Assembly: GCF_030053135.1 (NCBI RefSeq)
Contig: NZ_CP125652.1
Coordinates: 2,557,001 to 2,621,000 of the forward strand
DNA from: Rhizobium sp. BT04
GTDB lineage: Bacteria > Pseudomonadota > Alphaproteobacteria > Rhizobiales > Rhizobiaceae
DNA: 64,000 nucleotides
Reading direction: 5' to 3'
Every line of letters starts with the position of its first letter. Position 1 is the first letter of the stretch. The translations under genes and the position numbers were made by a program. Positions 1 through 9,877 of this stretch are shown piece by piece. The notes under the pieces were generated by a model. That model worked only from the letters and a program-made list of their open reading frames with translations. It was not told the DNA's origin and did no database searches.

Positions 1-68
1 GCGGTTGGACTTCAAGGCCGGAACCTCTACATTTCCGCGAGACTCGCATGACAAGGGATTATTGAACG

Positions 69-839
69 ATGAAACCGTTGGAATTAGACGTTTTTCTCTG
101 CCGCACCGACAATTTCGGCGTTCTCGTCCACGATCCGGAAACAGGGTTTACCGCGGCGATCGACGCGCCGGAGGAAGCGCCGATCCTGGAGGCGGCGGCA
201 CGCCGAGGCTGGAAGATCACCCATATCTTCACCACCCATCACCACACCGACCATGTCACCGGCAACCTGGCGCTGAAGGAGAAGTTCGGCTGCGAGATCA
301 TCGGCCCGATCAACGAGGCCATTGCCATTCCCGGTCTCGACCGGACGATGGCCGATGGCGACAGCTTCCTGTTCGGCGATCACACGGTCAACGTCATCGA
401 GACACCCGGCCACACCGCTGGCCACATCTGCTATCACTTTGCCGATGACAAGCTGCTCTTTGCCGCCGACACGCTGTTTGCGCTCGGCTGCGGCCGGCTG
501 TTCGAACGCCCGGCCGCCGACATGTGGCATTCACTGCAGAAACTCGCCGTGCTGCCCGATGAGACTGCCGTCTATTTCGGCCATGAATACACATTGTCCA
601 ACGCCCGCTTCGCCCTGACGGTCGATCCCGGCAATGAGCGGCTGAAGAGCCGTGCCGCCGAGATCGAGGCCTTGCGCGCCGACGGCAAATTCACCATTCC
701 GACGACGCTGGGGCTGGAAAAGGAAACCAATCCGTTCCTGCGCGCCGCCGATCCGGCGATCCGCCGCAATCTGTTGATGGAAGGCAAGACCAACGAAGAA
801 GTCTTTGCCGAGATCCGCAAGCGCAAGGACAATTTCTGA
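69..839 (+). CDS. gloB: Glyoxalase II-like metallo-beta-lactamase hydrolase
   Basis: This 256-aa protein is a metallo-beta-lactamase-fold hydrolase of the hydroxyacylglutathione hydrolase (glyoxalase II) type, which releases D-lactate and glutathione from S-lactoylglutathione in the cytoplasm. The di-zinc signature THHHTDH lies near residue 56. It is followed by a GHTAGH motif, an ADTLF aspartate and a FGHEYT histidine, in the order and spacing of GloB. Length matches the family (about 255 aa). The start is the ATG that opens the conserved N-terminus. The stop codon overlaps the ATG of the next gene by one base, so the two are translationally coupled. Substrate is inferred from family; a related thioesterase role is possible. 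Confidence 0.9.
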   Translation: MKPLELDVFLCRTDNFGVLVHDPETGFTAAIDAPEEAPILEAAARRGWKITHIFTTHHHTDHVTGNLALKEKFGCEIIGPINEAIAIPGLDRTMADGDSFLFGDHTVNVIETPGHTAGHICYHFADDKLLFAADTLFALGCGRLFERPAADMWHSLQKLAVLPDETAVYFGHEYTLSNARFALTVDPGNERLKSRAAEIEALRADGKFTIPTTLGLEKETNPFLRAADPAIRRNLLMEGKTNEEVFAEIRKRKDNF

Positions 840-1261
840 TGTCTCCCGAAGACATCATCCGCGCCCTCGGCATGCAGCCGCATCCCGAAGGCGGCTGGTA
901 TGTGCAGACATACCGCGATACGGCGGGCGGCGACCGCGGCCACTCGACGGCGATCTACTACCTGCTGACCAGGGGACAGCGCTCCCACTGGCACCGCGTC
1001 CATGACGCCGCCGAGGTCTGGCACTACTATGCCGGCGCGCCGCTCGCGCTGCATCGCTCGCAAGACGGAACGGCAAGCGAGACGTTGACGCTTGGAACGA
1101 ACCTGTCCGCCGGCGAGCGGCCGCAGGCGATCGTTCCCGCCAATTGCTGGCAATCGGCCGAAAGCCTCGGCGACTTCACCCTGGTCGGTTGCACCGTCTC
1201 GCCCGGCTTCGAATTTTCGAGCTTCGAGATGGCCCCGCCCGGCTGGAAGCCCAGCGGCTGA
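839..1261 (+). CDS. Cupin-fold DUF985 family protein
   Basis: This 140-aa protein matches the DUF985 cupin family in its HPEGGWY opening, the RSHWHRV segment and the EVWHYYAGAPL segment, which form the metal-binding side of a small beta-barrel. The family has no firmly assigned reaction; some members resemble RmlC/cupin sugar or small-molecule enzymes. It is fused head-to-tail to the gloB-like gene by a one-base stop/start overlap, so the two are co-transcribed and a role near metabolite detoxification is a reasonable but unproven guess. Length is normal for the family and there is no signal peptide. Confidence 0.85.
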   Translation: MSPEDIIRALGMQPHPEGGWYVQTYRDTAGGDRGHSTAIYYLLTRGQRSHWHRVHDAAEVWHYYAGAPLALHRSQDGTASETLTLGTNLSAGERPQAIVPANCWQSAESLGDFTLVGCTVSPGFEFSSFEMAPPGWKPSG

Positions 1262-1263
1262 GA

Positions 1264-2151
1264 TCATTCGGCTGCCACGGGCGGCGGGACCTTGCGGCGG
1301 AACATGTCCTGGGCGGCCAGCACCGCCCCGCCGGTGACGAGCAGGCAGGCGAGAGCAATGCGCCAGCTCGGCTCGGCAAACCCGAACAGCGTCAGGATCA
1401 GCGTCGAAAGCAGCGGTGCGGCATAACTGGCCGCGCCGAGGATCTGGATATCGCCGTTCTTGACGCCGTGATCCCAGGCGTAGAAGGCAGCTCCCACGGG
1501 CAAGAGCCCGAGCCCGGCGACGGCAAGCCATTCGAAGCCGGTTGCCGGCCAGACGGTCGTCTCCAGGCCGAGATGGCAGAACAGCGACAGCATGGAGGTC
1601 GCAAGGCAGAAGCCGGTGACCACATCCGTGGAGACGGCGTCGAAACGCCGCGTCAGCAGCGAATAGCCGGACCAGGTGAAAGCGCTGAGAAAGGCGGCCC
1701 CGTAACCGACCGCATAGGCGCCGTCGAAATCGATGCCGTTGCGGCCGACGATCAGGAACGTGCCGCAAAGCCCGGCAAGCGCCCCTGCCAGATGATACCA
1801 GCGCAGCCGTTCGCCCGGCAGCAGCGCCGAACCGACGACGAGCAACAGCGGCCAGAGATAGGCGACCAGCCCCGCCTCCACCGCCGGCGCGTTCCTCAGC
1901 GCGGTGAAATAGAGGAAATGATAGCCGAACAGCCCTGCAATACCGATCACCCAGACCTTGGCCGGCTGCTTCAGCAGCGCCAGCCGTGACGGGTTGACGA
2001 TCAGCACGGCGAGGCCGGGAAGGCTGCCGATCGCAAAACAGATGGCCGAAAGCTGAAACGGCGGCACCTTGCCGGAGGCGGCCGTCAACAGCGCCAGGAA
2101 CGACCACATCAATATGGCCGTAAAACCGATCAATGTCGCGCGAAGCTTCAT
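1264..2151 (-). CDS. EamA/DMT family exporter
   Basis: This 295-aa inner-membrane protein has ten hydrophobic segments arranged as two EamA repeats of the drug/metabolite transporter superfamily. The first repeat starts at the N-terminus (TAILMWSFLALLT) and the second near residue 150 (YGAAFLSAFTWSGYSLL). Such proteins export amino acids or other small metabolites; the substrate here cannot be read from sequence. It converges on the DUF985 gene, with only two bases between the stops. The start is the ATG directly ahead of the first membrane helix. Confidence 0.88.
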   Translation of the reverse strand: MKLRATLIGFTAILMWSFLALLTAASGKVPPFQLSAICFAIGSLPGLAVLIVNPSRLALLKQPAKVWVIGIAGLFGYHFLYFTALRNAPAVEAGLVAYLWPLLLVVGSALLPGERLRWYHLAGALAGLCGTFLIVGRNGIDFDGAYAVGYGAAFLSAFTWSGYSLLTRRFDAVSTDVVTGFCLATSMLSLFCHLGLETTVWPATGFEWLAVAGLGLLPVGAAFYAWDHGVKNGDIQILGAASYAAPLLSTLILTLFGFAEPSWRIALACLLVTGGAVLAAQDMFRRKVPPPVAAE

Positions 2152-2182
2152 CCGTCCCCCTTCACGGAGGCGATAAGCCCCG

Positions 2183-2962
2183 TCAGCTGTTGCTGCCGTA
2201 TTTGACGGCAGTGATCGTCACCATTCCATATTCGGTTGGAATGCGCACATAGACAGGAGCGTATACATTTGCCACCTCCGACTTGGCAAACCAGATTTCC
2301 ATCCGGTCGCTCTTGCTGAGATAGACGATGTCCTTGCGGCCCTTCTTGTAGCCCGAGCGCGGCACGAAGCGCACGCCGCAGACAACAGCCTTGCCCTTGA
2401 AGCCGTTGGTCGAGAAATCCTCGTCGCCCTTCGGCGAGAGCACCAGATCCATACGCGTCTCGCCGTCGAAAATCGGCAGCGTCTGCGAGCAGACCTTGGT
2501 GTCGCCGGTGAAGACCAGGCCGGAGATCGGATCGAGCACCGAACGCATATCGCGCGGCGTCACATCGATCCAGTTCTTCGGACGTTTCGGCGGCGGCGTC
2601 GTCGTCGCCGAGATGATGTCGCCGTTGCGGTAGCTGACCTCGTAGACGCGGGCCTTCTTGCCGCTCTTGTAATAGAGCGAATATTTCTGCGCCTGCAGCC
2701 TATCGTCTCGCACGACGCCGGTGACGCTGGTCTTGGCCGAAATCGTCGTGATGAGGTCGGCAAGACCGGCCGAACTGATGCTGCCGGCGATCTTGTAGCT
2801 GTGATCGTCCTCGATCTCGGTCAGGAACGCAGCGCGCGCGATCGGCAGGCCGGCGAGCGTCACCCGGTATTCCGTTCGATGCTGGATTTCGGCGGCTGAT
2901 GCCGGTATGGCAAGAAGCGCTGTGATGGCCGAAATGAAAATCCGTCTGCCCGAATGAGCCAT
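2183..2962 (-). CDS. DUF3108 periplasmic protein
   Basis: This 259-aa protein begins with an N-terminal signal peptide (basic residues, a hydrophobic stretch and an ASA-A cleavage region near residue 24). The mature part has the beta-rich pattern of DUF3108 proteins: an HRTEYRVTLAGLPIA opening, repeated SYKI..SISSAGL strands and a final MEIWFA...VPVYVRIPTEYG section. The family is periplasmic and of unknown function in alphaproteobacteria. Open reading continues upstream, but the ATG at 2962 is chosen because it places the signal peptide at the N-terminus. It is divergent from rpmB and shares a roughly 240-bp promoter region with it. Confidence 0.8.
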   Translation of the reverse strand: MAHSGRRIFISAITALLAIPASAAEIQHRTEYRVTLAGLPIARAAFLTEIEDDHSYKIAGSISSAGLADLITTISAKTSVTGVVRDDRLQAQKYSLYYKSGKKARVYEVSYRNGDIISATTTPPPKRPKNWIDVTPRDMRSVLDPISGLVFTGDTKVCSQTLPIFDGETRMDLVLSPKGDEDFSTNGFKGKAVVCGVRFVPRSGYKKGRKDIVYLSKSDRMEIWFAKSEVANVYAPVYVRIPTEYGMVTITAVKYGSNS

Positions 2963-3203
2963 GAATAAAGCCTTGTCTTGCCGCGCGCCGGCAGCCTTTG
3001 CCGAGCGCTCTATACTCCTGCCGTGAAGGGAAGAAAACAGCAGCTTTTTGACAGAATTGCGGGAAAGGCCAAGGTTTGGCTTGACGCGAGCAGCCTGTCT
3101 GACTATAGAACCGCAACTTTCCAATCATGCCTGTTGGATTGCGAGCCCGGTTTTGCCGGGAATGGCAATTCGATGGCCCGAGAAAAACAAGAATAGGTGT
3201 TCC

Positions 3204-3500
3204 ATGTCCCGCGTGTGCGAATTGACCGGCAAGGCCGTCCTGACTGGTAACAATGTCAGCCATGCCAACAACAAGACCAAGCGCCGGTTCCTGCCGAACC
3301 TGTGCCAGGTAACGCTGATCTCAGACGCTCTCAACCAGCGTTATCGTCTTCGCGTTTCGGCTGCTGCTCTTCGCTCCGTCGAGCATCGTGGCGGCCTCGA
3401 TGCCTTCCTGATCAAGGCAAGCGAAAACGAACTGTCGATGCGCGCGCGCCTGCTGCGCCGCCAGATCGTCAAGAAGACCGCCGAAGCCGCTGCTGCGTAA
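3204..3500 (+). CDS. rpmB: 50S ribosomal protein L28
   Basis: This is ribosomal protein bL28, 98 aa, of the large subunit. The N-terminus ([10 protein letters not shown], then [15 protein letters not shown]) is the conserved L28 signature, and the C-terminus is the alanine-rich tail common in alphaproteobacteria. The start ATG lies a few bases after a GAATAGGTG stretch. It is followed by a terminator-like hairpin and then by the queuosine-transporter gene with its own leader, so it is probably monocistronic. I see nothing unusual in it. Confidence 0.97.
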   Translation: MSRVCELTGKAVLTGNNVSHANNKTKRRFLPNLCQVTLISDALNQRYRLRVSAAALRSVEHRGGLDAFLIKASENELSMRARLLRRQIVKKTAEAAAA

Positions 3501-3527
3501 GCTTCTGCACTTCTTTCATACGGCTTC

Positions 3528-3563
3528 AAAAGGCTTGCACGGGTAAAACCGGTCAGGCCTTTT
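3528..3563 (+). terminator. Probable intrinsic terminator after rpmB
   Basis: An AAAAGGCTTG arm pairs with CAGGCCTTTT about 16 bases later, with a U-rich 3' side, just downstream of the rpmB stop. A second smaller stem (TCAGGC/GCCTGA) overlaps it, so alternative folding with the following leader is possible. Confidence 0.55.
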
Positions 3564-3581
3564 GCTTTGCCTGAGCACTCC

Positions 3582-3613
3582 AACTGGTGGCATCACCCAG
3601 GATAAAAAAATGC
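3582..3613 (+). promoter_or_regulatory. Candidate preQ1-I riboswitch on the yhhQ start codon
   Basis: The leader of the next gene holds a compact H-type pseudoknot candidate. CTGG (3584-3587) can pair with CCAG (3597-3600) around a loop containing GCAT. After an A-rich tail (GATAAAAAAA), ATGC at 3610-3613 can pair with that loop. This short stem, A-rich linker and 3' pairing is the architecture of preQ1-I aptamers. Here the 3' strand includes the ATG itself, so ligand binding would block initiation. The gene is a queuosine-precursor transporter, which fits. Not confirmed by a covariance model. Confidence 0.5.
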
Positions 3614-4245
3614 TGAAGACGCGCTATACCATCGCCTACGTCGCCCTGATGACGCTTGTCGTCGTCGCCTCCAATTTCCTCGTCCAGTTTCCGCTGAACG
3701 CTGAAGTCGCGGGCATCAACCTTGCCGACATCCTGACCTGGGGCGCTTTCTCCTATCCGGTCGCCTTCCTGATCACCGACTTGACCAACCGCCAGTTCGG
3801 CCCGCAGGCAGCCCGCAAAGTCGTCTTTGCCGGCTTCGTCGTCGGCGTGACGCTGTCCTTCTTCACCTCGGTGCCGCGCATCGCCATCGCCTCCGGCTCG
3901 GCCTATCTCGCCGGCCAGCTGCTCGATATCGCCGTTTTCAACCGCCTTCGCCGCCAGGCCTGGTGGCGCGCGCCGCTCGTCGGCTCGCTGATCGGCTCGG
4001 CGCTCGATACCGTGATGTTCTTCTCGCTGTCCTTCGCCGCGTTTTTCGTCTTCCTCGGCCCGAACGACCCCTTCGCGCTGGAAGCGGCTCCCGTTCTCGG
4101 CGTCTTCGCCACGGAGGCGCCGCGTTGGATTTCCTGGGCGATCGGCGATTTCGCCGTCAAGATGATCGTCGGCTTGGTCATGCTGCTGCCCTATGGCGCG
4201 CTGATGAACGTGCTGCGGCCGATGCAGGCCGCTCGCGCCGGCTGA
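3610..4245 (+). CDS. yhhQ: Queuosine precursor transporter (VUT/COG1738)
   Basis: This 211-aa integral membrane protein belongs to the VUT family (DUF165, COG1738; YhhQ), which imports the queuosine precursors preQ0/preQ1 across the inner membrane. It shows about six hydrophobic segments and the family pattern ADILTWGAFSYPVAFLITDLTNR followed by a conserved GxxLD segment (SLIGSALDTVMFF). An in-frame upstream start exists at 3562, but the ATG at 3610 is preferred because it gives the normal N-terminus and sits at the end of the candidate preQ1-I leader. It converges on the P-loop kinase gene that follows. Confidence 0.9.
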   Translation: MLKTRYTIAYVALMTLVVVASNFLVQFPLNAEVAGINLADILTWGAFSYPVAFLITDLTNRQFGPQAARKVVFAGFVVGVTLSFFTSVPRIAIASGSAYLAGQLLDIAVFNRLRRQAWWRAPLVGSLIGSALDTVMFFSLSFAAFFVFLGPNDPFALEAAPVLGVFATEAPRWISWAIGDFAVKMIVGLVMLLPYGALMNVLRPMQAARAG

Positions 4246-4255
4246 GCAGCAAAAA

Positions 4256-4822
4256 TCACCGAGGCCGCCGAACCGCACCGGCGGCGATCGCCGGATGCAG
4301 AACTACCTCTGCAGTCAGATCGTCAATCTCTCGCGATGAATCGAGCCGCAACACCGGCGACGTCTGCGTTTCCAGCCATTGCTCATGCGCCGCAAGGCTG
4401 CGGCGTTCGGGACCTGATGTATCGTAGCTGGCCGCCCATTCCAGGAATTTGCCGCTTTTCACCTCCATGTCGCCGCCGGGTCCGATTCTGTTGCCGTATC
4501 GGACAATCTCCCGCGCACGAATGCGCGCCATCCGAAGCTCCGGCTCGATCCTGAGGAACACGATCAGATCGTAGAGCGGCTCGAGCCGCCTTCCCCATTT
4601 CAGCGCCGATCCCGAGAGAACCCAGCCGTCAGGCCGTGCCGTCTCCTCAAGAAGCAGCCGAATGCGCTCGTCGGCATCCCTCGGCATCGTGAACGGCGGA
4701 TCGGTCGGCAGCCAGAAGAAATCGTCGGTGTCGAGATGGGCGATATCAAGCTTTTCGGCAAGCGCAAGGCCGAGTGATGTCGTGCCGGAACCGGACGCGC
4801 CCATGACATGGATATGCACCAT
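4256..4822 (-). CDS. Adenylate-kinase-like P-loop NTPase
   Basis: This 188-aa soluble protein opens with a P-loop (GASGSGTTSLG, residues 9-19), unusual in having GTT where GKT/GKS is standard. It continues with an HLDTDDFFW motif and an LID-like basic region, as in small nucleoside/adenylate-kinase-like proteins (AAA_18-type). The replacement of the P-loop lysine by threonine is conserved in one clade of these proteins, so it need not be inactive. Substrate unknown. It is transcribed convergently with yhhQ. Confidence 0.75.
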   Translation of the reverse strand: MVHIHVMGASGSGTTSLGLALAEKLDIAHLDTDDFFWLPTDPPFTMPRDADERIRLLLEETARPDGWVLSGSALKWGRRLEPLYDLIVFLRIEPELRMARIRAREIVRYGNRIGPGGDMEVKSGKFLEWAASYDTSGPERRSLAAHEQWLETQTSPVLRLDSSREIDDLTAEVVLHPAIAAGAVRRPR

Positions 4823-4903
4823 GACTTCCCTCCGACAGCGGCTTCACGACAATGGCTCAAAAGGGCCGACTACGGTTCAATCCGATAGCCAAAGCTTGTG
4901 ACA

Positions 4904-5926
4904 TCAGTCTGACGCAGCCTGCTTCACACTGTCGGAAAGTCGGAATTCCAGCATCAGATTGCGCTGCAGGATCGAATGGTTGTCGTCCGATACCAGGATG
5001 ATATGGGTCGTCCCGTCGGCGGCCTGGAAAACGTCGAGGCCTTCCATATTGTCGATCTGCGAGTTGAAATTGCCTTCGAGCAGCAATTCGCCGTCGACGA
5101 CGGCGTCGGGCCTGATATCGACGCCCTTGATGCGCCGAAGGCGCATGCCGATGCCTTCGGCCATATTGAAACGCCGCTCCAGCAGCAACAGGTCGCCGTT
5201 CGGCAGGAAGGCGCCGTCGGTGACGTCGAAGCTGCCATCCCGCTCGACCGCGAAACGCCCTTTCAGGGGGCCGCTCAGAATGGCCGCCAGCCGGTTGCCG
5301 TCGCTGTCGAGACCGCGTTCGGAGACGATGACCACGCCACCCTTGAGCGGGCTCGATGCCGGCGCCACGGCGATGGTCTCGATACCGCGATTGTCGCTCA
5401 GCATCTTCGGCGGGATGAGGATCGGCAGCGTGCCGATCGCGCCCGATTGGGCAAAACCGGGGTCGGGATAGATATCGACGCGATGGCGCTGTTCGAAGGA
5501 GACCAGAATGCGGTCACCGTCGAGCGCCAGGCCCTCGGCATCCATATATCCCTTGCCCTCGAAGCTGCGTCCGGCGCTGTTCTTCATCGGCGTGATAACA
5601 ACATTGGAAAGACCGGAAAGCCTGCCTTTGGCGTCGCGCTCGATGCTGCCGGTCAGCCACTGGCCGGTATCGAGCACCACGATAAAATGTTTTTGATCTT
5701 GCCGGAAGCGGATGGAGGAGAGCGAGCCGAACAGCGCTCTGCTGGAGACCATCTCCAGCCCGCCCAGAAATTCCAGCGATCCGAATTTCGTCTCCGAAGA
5801 ACCGATCCTGAAATCGGAGATTTGCCGGCTAATGACCGGCACATCGTCGGCAGCCCATGACGGGCAAGCGCCGGCGACGATGCAGAGGGCAACCAATGCC
5901 GCGCGGCGGAGCCGCCGACCGATCAT
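4904..5926 (-). CDS. Secreted phytase-like/esterase-like beta-propeller protein
   Basis: This protein of about 340 aa has an N-terminal signal peptide (RRLRRAALVALCIVAGACPSWAAD). Its body has the repeated DGD/LPNGDLLLLERRF blades of the 'esterase-like activity of phytase' family (PF13449). These are exported beta-propellers whose physiological substrate is not known. An alternative longer start would overlap cobT, so the ATG at 5926, which begins with the signal peptide, is chosen. The gene lies 16 bases after cobT on the same strand and may be the last gene of the cob transcript. Confidence 0.75.
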   Translation of the reverse strand: MIGRRLRRAALVALCIVAGACPSWAADDVPVISRQISDFRIGSSETKFGSLEFLGGLEMVSSRALFGSLSSIRFRQDQKHFIVVLDTGQWLTGSIERDAKGRLSGLSNVVITPMKNSAGRSFEGKGYMDAEGLALDGDRILVSFEQRHRVDIYPDPGFAQSGAIGTLPILIPPKMLSDNRGIETIAVAPASSPLKGGVVIVSERGLDSDGNRLAAILSGPLKGRFAVERDGSFDVTDGAFLPNGDLLLLERRFNMAEGIGMRLRRIKGVDIRPDAVVDGELLLEGNFNSQIDNMEGLDVFQAADGTTHIILVSDDNHSILQRNLMLEFRLSDSVKQAASD

Positions 5927-5942
5927 GTTCCTTCCAGCGGCG

Positions 5943-7844
5943 TCAGCCGGCACGACGAAACCGGCCGCCACGCGGCTGGGTGGATTGATCTTCGAACAGC
6001 GAGGCAAGCTGCTCGGTCATCGCGCCGGCGAGCTCGTCCGCATCGACGATCGTCACGGCGCGGCGATAGTAGCGCGTCACGTCGTGACCGATGCCGATTG
6101 CCAGCAGTTCCACAGGCGAGCGCGTCTCGATCTGTTCGATGACGGCGCGCAGGTGCCGCTCGAGATAATTGCCCGGATTGACCGACAGCGTCGAATCGTC
6201 AACCGGCGCCCCGTCCGAAATCATCATCAGAATGCGGCGTTGCTCACGGCGTGCGAGCAGGCGATTATGCGCCCAGATCAGCGCCTCGCCGTCGATATTT
6301 TCCTTGAGCAGGCCCTCGCGCATCATCAGGCCGAGATTGGCGCGTGCGCGGCGCCACGGCGCATCGGCCGACTTGTAGATGATGTGGCGCAGATCGTTGA
6401 GGCGGCCCGGCGTCTGCGGCTTGCCGCCGGCAAGCCAGCTTTCACGCGCCTGCCCGCCCTTCCAGGCCTTGGTGGTGAAGCCGAGAATCTCGACCTTGAC
6501 CCCGCAGCGCTCCAGCGTGCGGGCGAGAATATCGGCGCAGGTGGCGGCGACGGTGATCGGCCGGCCGCGCATCGAACCGGAATTGTCGATGAGCAGGGTG
6601 ACGACGGTGTCGCGGAACTGCGTGTCGCGTTCCATCTTGAAGGAAAGCGCCTGCATCGGATCGATGATGATGCGCTGCAGCCGGGCCGGATCGAGATAGC
6701 CCTCTTCCAGGTCGAAATCCCAGGAGCGGTTCTGCTGCGCCATCAGTCGGCGCTGCAGCCGGTTGGCGAGGCGGCCGACCGCGCCCTGCAGGTGCGCCAG
6801 CTGCTTGTCGAGAAAGGCGCGCAGTCGCTCCAGCTCGGCGGCGTCGCAGAGTTCCTCGGCGGTGGTGATCTCGTCGAACTCTTCGGTATAGACGTGATAG
6901 TCGACCTTCTCGTTGAAGTCGGCAAAAGGCGTGTTCGGACGGCGGGTCTCGCCCGGCGTTTCCGAATCGTCCTCGCCCTCTTCCATCATGTCGTCGTCGG
7001 AGATTTCGGCGCCTTCGGTCTCGCCGTCCTCCATCTGCTCGTCAGCGACTTCACTGTCCTCGACGGGGGCGGCATCGGTGCCGGCATCCTCGTCGACCTC
7101 GTCCTGATCCTGCTCGTCGCCGCTCGGCTGGTCGTCCTGCTCCGACTGGTCGTCATTGTCGGCGTCGCTGTCGTCGTCGCCGTATTCCTCGGCCATTTCC
7201 ATGGCCGACAGCATGTTGCGGATGACCTTGGCGAAGGCCTGCTGGTCGTTGATCGCGCTCGACAGATTGTCGAGTTCAGCCCCAGCCTTGTCCTCGATGA
7301 AGCCGCGCCACAGGTCGAGCACCTTGCCGGCGGAAGCCGGCGGGCGCTGGCCGGTCAGCTTCTCGCGCACCATCATCGCCACGGCTTCGCCGACCGGTGC
7401 ATCTTCCTGGCGCTCGATGCCGGTGAAATTCGCCTTGGAGTATTTCTCTTCCGTCATGGAGCGCAGATTCGACGCCATGCCCTCCATGCGCAGCGCGCCG
7501 ATCGATTCGACGCGCGCCTGCTCGACGACGTCGAAGATCGCCCGGGCGTCCGAGCCCTGCGGCGCCATCGTCGCATGCACCTTCTCGTCATGGCAGGCAA
7601 GGCGCAGCGCCATGGAATCGCCAAGCCCGCGGGTCACCGCCAGCTCATGCGCCGTCGGCCGCTTGGAAAGCTCCGGCAGCCGGATGCGCTCGCCGGTCAT
7701 CCCCGGCCGTTCATTGGCGAAGGTCACCTCGACATCGCCGTCGCCGGCGATCGAGCGCACGCAGCCTGATATCGCCCGGCGCAATGGCTCGACGTCGACG
7801 GGCGCGCCGGGCTTTGCTTTCGAATTGTCACCGCGAGCTGCCAT
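5943..7844 (-). CDS. cobT: Cobaltochelatase subunit CobT
   Basis: CobT, 633 aa, forms with CobS the AAA+ chaperone-like complex that drives CobN to insert cobalt into hydrogenobyrinic acid a,c-diamide in aerobic cobalamin synthesis. The N-terminal half is helical. A long run of Asp/Glu occupies roughly residues 210-310. The C-terminal third is a von Willebrand A domain with a MIDAS motif ([11 protein letters not shown]) and a GAPVDDS segment. This acidic-linker-plus-VWA build is diagnostic. The start ATG at 7844 lies 13 bases after the cobS stop, so the two subunits are co-expressed. Longer in-frame starts upstream would run into cobS. Confidence 0.95.
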   Translation of the reverse strand: MAARGDNSKAKPGAPVDVEPLRRAISGCVRSIAGDGDVEVTFANERPGMTGERIRLPELSKRPTAHELAVTRGLGDSMALRLACHDEKVHATMAPQGSDARAIFDVVEQARVESIGALRMEGMASNLRSMTEEKYSKANFTGIERQEDAPVGEAVAMMVREKLTGQRPPASAGKVLDLWRGFIEDKAGAELDNLSSAINDQQAFAKVIRNMLSAMEMAEEYGDDDSDADNDDQSEQDDQPSGDEQDQDEVDEDAGTDAAPVEDSEVADEQMEDGETEGAEISDDDMMEEGEDDSETPGETRRPNTPFADFNEKVDYHVYTEEFDEITTAEELCDAAELERLRAFLDKQLAHLQGAVGRLANRLQRRLMAQQNRSWDFDLEEGYLDPARLQRIIIDPMQALSFKMERDTQFRDTVVTLLIDNSGSMRGRPITVAATCADILARTLERCGVKVEILGFTTKAWKGGQARESWLAGGKPQTPGRLNDLRHIIYKSADAPWRRARANLGLMMREGLLKENIDGEALIWAHNRLLARREQRRILMMISDGAPVDDSTLSVNPGNYLERHLRAVIEQIETRSPVELLAIGIGHDVTRYYRRAVTIVDADELAGAMTEQLASLFEDQSTQPRGGRFRRAG

Positions 7845-7857
7845 GATCGGTCGGGCC

Positions 7858-8853
7858 TCAGGCTCCGAGAACGATATTGGCGGCACTTTCCTTCAGCTCG
7901 ACGCCGAAGGCGCGCTGATAGTGCTCGGCGACCAGCGGGCGCTCCAACTCGTCGCACTTGTTGAGGAAGGTGACGCGGAAGGCGAAGGCGAGATCGCCGA
8001 AGATCTCGGCGTTTTCAGCCCAGGTGATGACGGTACGCGGGCTCATCACGGTCGACAGATCGCCGTTCATGAAGGCCGCGCGCGTCAGGTCGGCGACCCG
8101 CACCATCTTCGAGACGGTGTCGCGGCCTTCCCTATCCTTGCCGAAGCTCTTCACCTTGGCAGCAACGATATTCACTTCGTGATCGTGCGGCAGGTAGTTC
8201 AGCGTCGTCACGATCGACCAGCGGTCCATCTGTGCCTGGTTGATCTGCTGCGTGCCGTGATAGAGGCCGGTGGTGTCGCCGAGACCGATCGTATTGGCGG
8301 TCGCAAACAGACGGAAGGCCGGGTGCGGCCGAATGACGCGGCTCTGGTCGAGCAGCGTCAGGCGGCCGGAGGATTCGAGCACGCGCTGGATGACGAACAT
8401 CACGTCGGGGCGACCGGCATCATATTCGTCGAAAACAAGCGCGACATTGTGCTGATAGGCCCAGGGCAGGATGCCGTCCTTGAATTCGGTAACCTGCAGC
8501 CCGTCCTTGACGACGATGGCGTCCTTGCCGACGAGATCGATACGGCTGACATGGCTGTCGAGGTTGATGCGCACGCAGGGCCAGTTAAGGCGCGCCGCCA
8601 CCTGCTCGATATGCGAGGACTTGCCCGTACCGTGATAGCCGGAGATCATCACGCGGCGGTTATGGGCAAAGCCTGCGAGAATGGCGAGCGTCGTTTCGCG
8701 GTCGAACAGGTAGTCGGGGTCGAGGTCCGGCACATAGGCGTCGCCCTTGCTGTAGGCGGGAACGCGGATGTCGGAATCGATACCGAAGGCCTCGCGGACC
8801 GAAACGGTGGTATCGGGCAGTTCTGATATATCAAGGTCGATCTTGCTCATCAT
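7858..8853 (-). CDS. cobS: Cobaltochelatase subunit CobS
   Basis: CobS, 331 aa, is the AAA+ ATPase subunit of cobaltochelatase. It has a Walker A (GYHGTGKSS, near residue 74), a Walker B with VFDEYDAG, and the sensor [14 protein letters not shown]. The N-terminal [18 protein letters not shown] is typical of rhizobial CobS. Starts at 8853 or 8850 are both plausible (MMSK or MSK). It is the upstream partner of cobT. The catalytic subunit CobN is not in this window. Confidence 0.95.
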   Translation of the reverse strand: MMSKIDLDISELPDTTVSVREAFGIDSDIRVPAYSKGDAYVPDLDPDYLFDRETTLAILAGFAHNRRVMISGYHGTGKSSHIEQVAARLNWPCVRINLDSHVSRIDLVGKDAIVVKDGLQVTEFKDGILPWAYQHNVALVFDEYDAGRPDVMFVIQRVLESSGRLTLLDQSRVIRPHPAFRLFATANTIGLGDTTGLYHGTQQINQAQMDRWSIVTTLNYLPHDHEVNIVAAKVKSFGKDREGRDTVSKMVRVADLTRAAFMNGDLSTVMSPRTVITWAENAEIFGDLAFAFRVTFLNKCDELERPLVAEHYQRAFGVELKESAANIVLGA

Positions 8854-9157
8854 GTCTCCAAGGCGGGTGATGCCACCCGGCCATACTGTCTCGCCATGTC
8901 GCAACCGTGACGCCGCGAAGTTATTCCGCACCCGTCCAGGTCGGAACGTCGGCGATACTTCTCCGGGACTGAAACGAAACCTCGGCGGGATAATGACCGC
9001 GTGCGAGCATTCTTGAAAGAGTCCCGGACAAGAAACGCCGCGTCCGGAAGGTCGGCGGAGGCGATGTCGGGAAAACGCACAAAAATGAGCCGCGTTTGCC
9101 TGCGGCCTCAGCCGATTTGGACCATACCCGATTGAAGCCCAAGAGCAAGGACGGGAA
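8854..9157. other. Intergenic stretch between cobS and the J-domain gene
   Basis: This 304-bp region presumably holds the cobS promoter. Short open frames in it have no recognisable domain, and I see no RNA gene. No cobalamin-riboswitch-like box was recognised by eye. Confidence 0.4.
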
Positions 9158-9775
9158 TTAACAAAAACCGTTCTGCTTCAACAATTGATAGGCCTGGATG
9201 ACGGCGCGGAAACGTTCCTCCGAGCCGCGGTCGCCGCCATTCGCGTCCGGATGGTGCTTCTTCACCAGTTCCTTGTAGCGGCTCTTGATCTCCGCCGAGG
9301 TCGCATTGGCGTCGAGACCCATCGTATCGAAGGCCTTGGTTTCCAGCGATTTCAGCTTGCGCGCCTGGGGAAAACGCGGCCCGCTGCCCTTGCCGCCTTC
9401 CTTAACGAAACCGAAGGGATCGCGAACGCGCGTATAGGCGCCGGAGCGCACCTCCGAATGCAGCGGACTGTCCTTCGCCGCCTTGTTGACGCCGACGGTC
9501 CATGTCGGCCGGTGGCCGGTGATCGCCTCTTTCTGGTAGCGCGCGATCTCGCCGTCGGAAAGACCGGAGAAATAATTGTAGCCCTTGTTGTAGTCCTTGA
9601 CGTGCTCGAAGCAGAACAAAAAGAACTGGCCTTCCGCATTGCGTCCGACAGGAGCGCGATGCGAGCCTTTCTTGTCGCAGCCGTCCCACTGACAGGTAGG
9701 CGGTGCCTGCTCCGGCTCCGGCTCGCGTTTGCGGCGTGTTCGGATGCGATCGAAATATTTTGAATCAAGTCTCAT
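9158..9775 (-). CDS. C-terminal J-domain (DnaJ-like) co-chaperone
   Basis: This 205-aa protein ends in a J-domain (about residues 140-205) with the invariant HPD in [10 protein letters not shown], which would stimulate an Hsp70. The N-terminal part has a [15 protein letters not shown] cysteine pair and an [19 protein letters not shown] segment, common to a group of rhizobial DnaJ-like proteins with a small zinc-binding-like head. The ATG at 9775 fits this conserved beginning; the longer open frame upstream looks non-coding. It is divergent from bolA. Confidence 0.85.
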   Translation of the reverse strand: MRLDSKYFDRIRTRRKREPEPEQAPPTCQWDGCDKKGSHRAPVGRNAEGQFFLFCFEHVKDYNKGYNYFSGLSDGEIARYQKEAITGHRPTWTVGVNKAAKDSPLHSEVRSGAYTRVRDPFGFVKEGGKGSGPRFPQARKLKSLETKAFDTMGLDANATSAEIKSRYKELVKKHHPDANGGDRGSEERFRAVIQAYQLLKQNGFC

Positions 9776-9877
9776 GACGGCGCTAATTATGGGGCTGTCG
9801 CGAAGCGACAACAAGAATTGACAAACGGGTTTGTTGCTGGCTTGGTGGGAACCTTTTTCGCGAAGCAGCAAGACTGG

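Noticed and set aside
6000..8800. Long plus-strand frames across cobT and cobS
   Set aside because: High-GC shadow frames of strong minus-strand genes.
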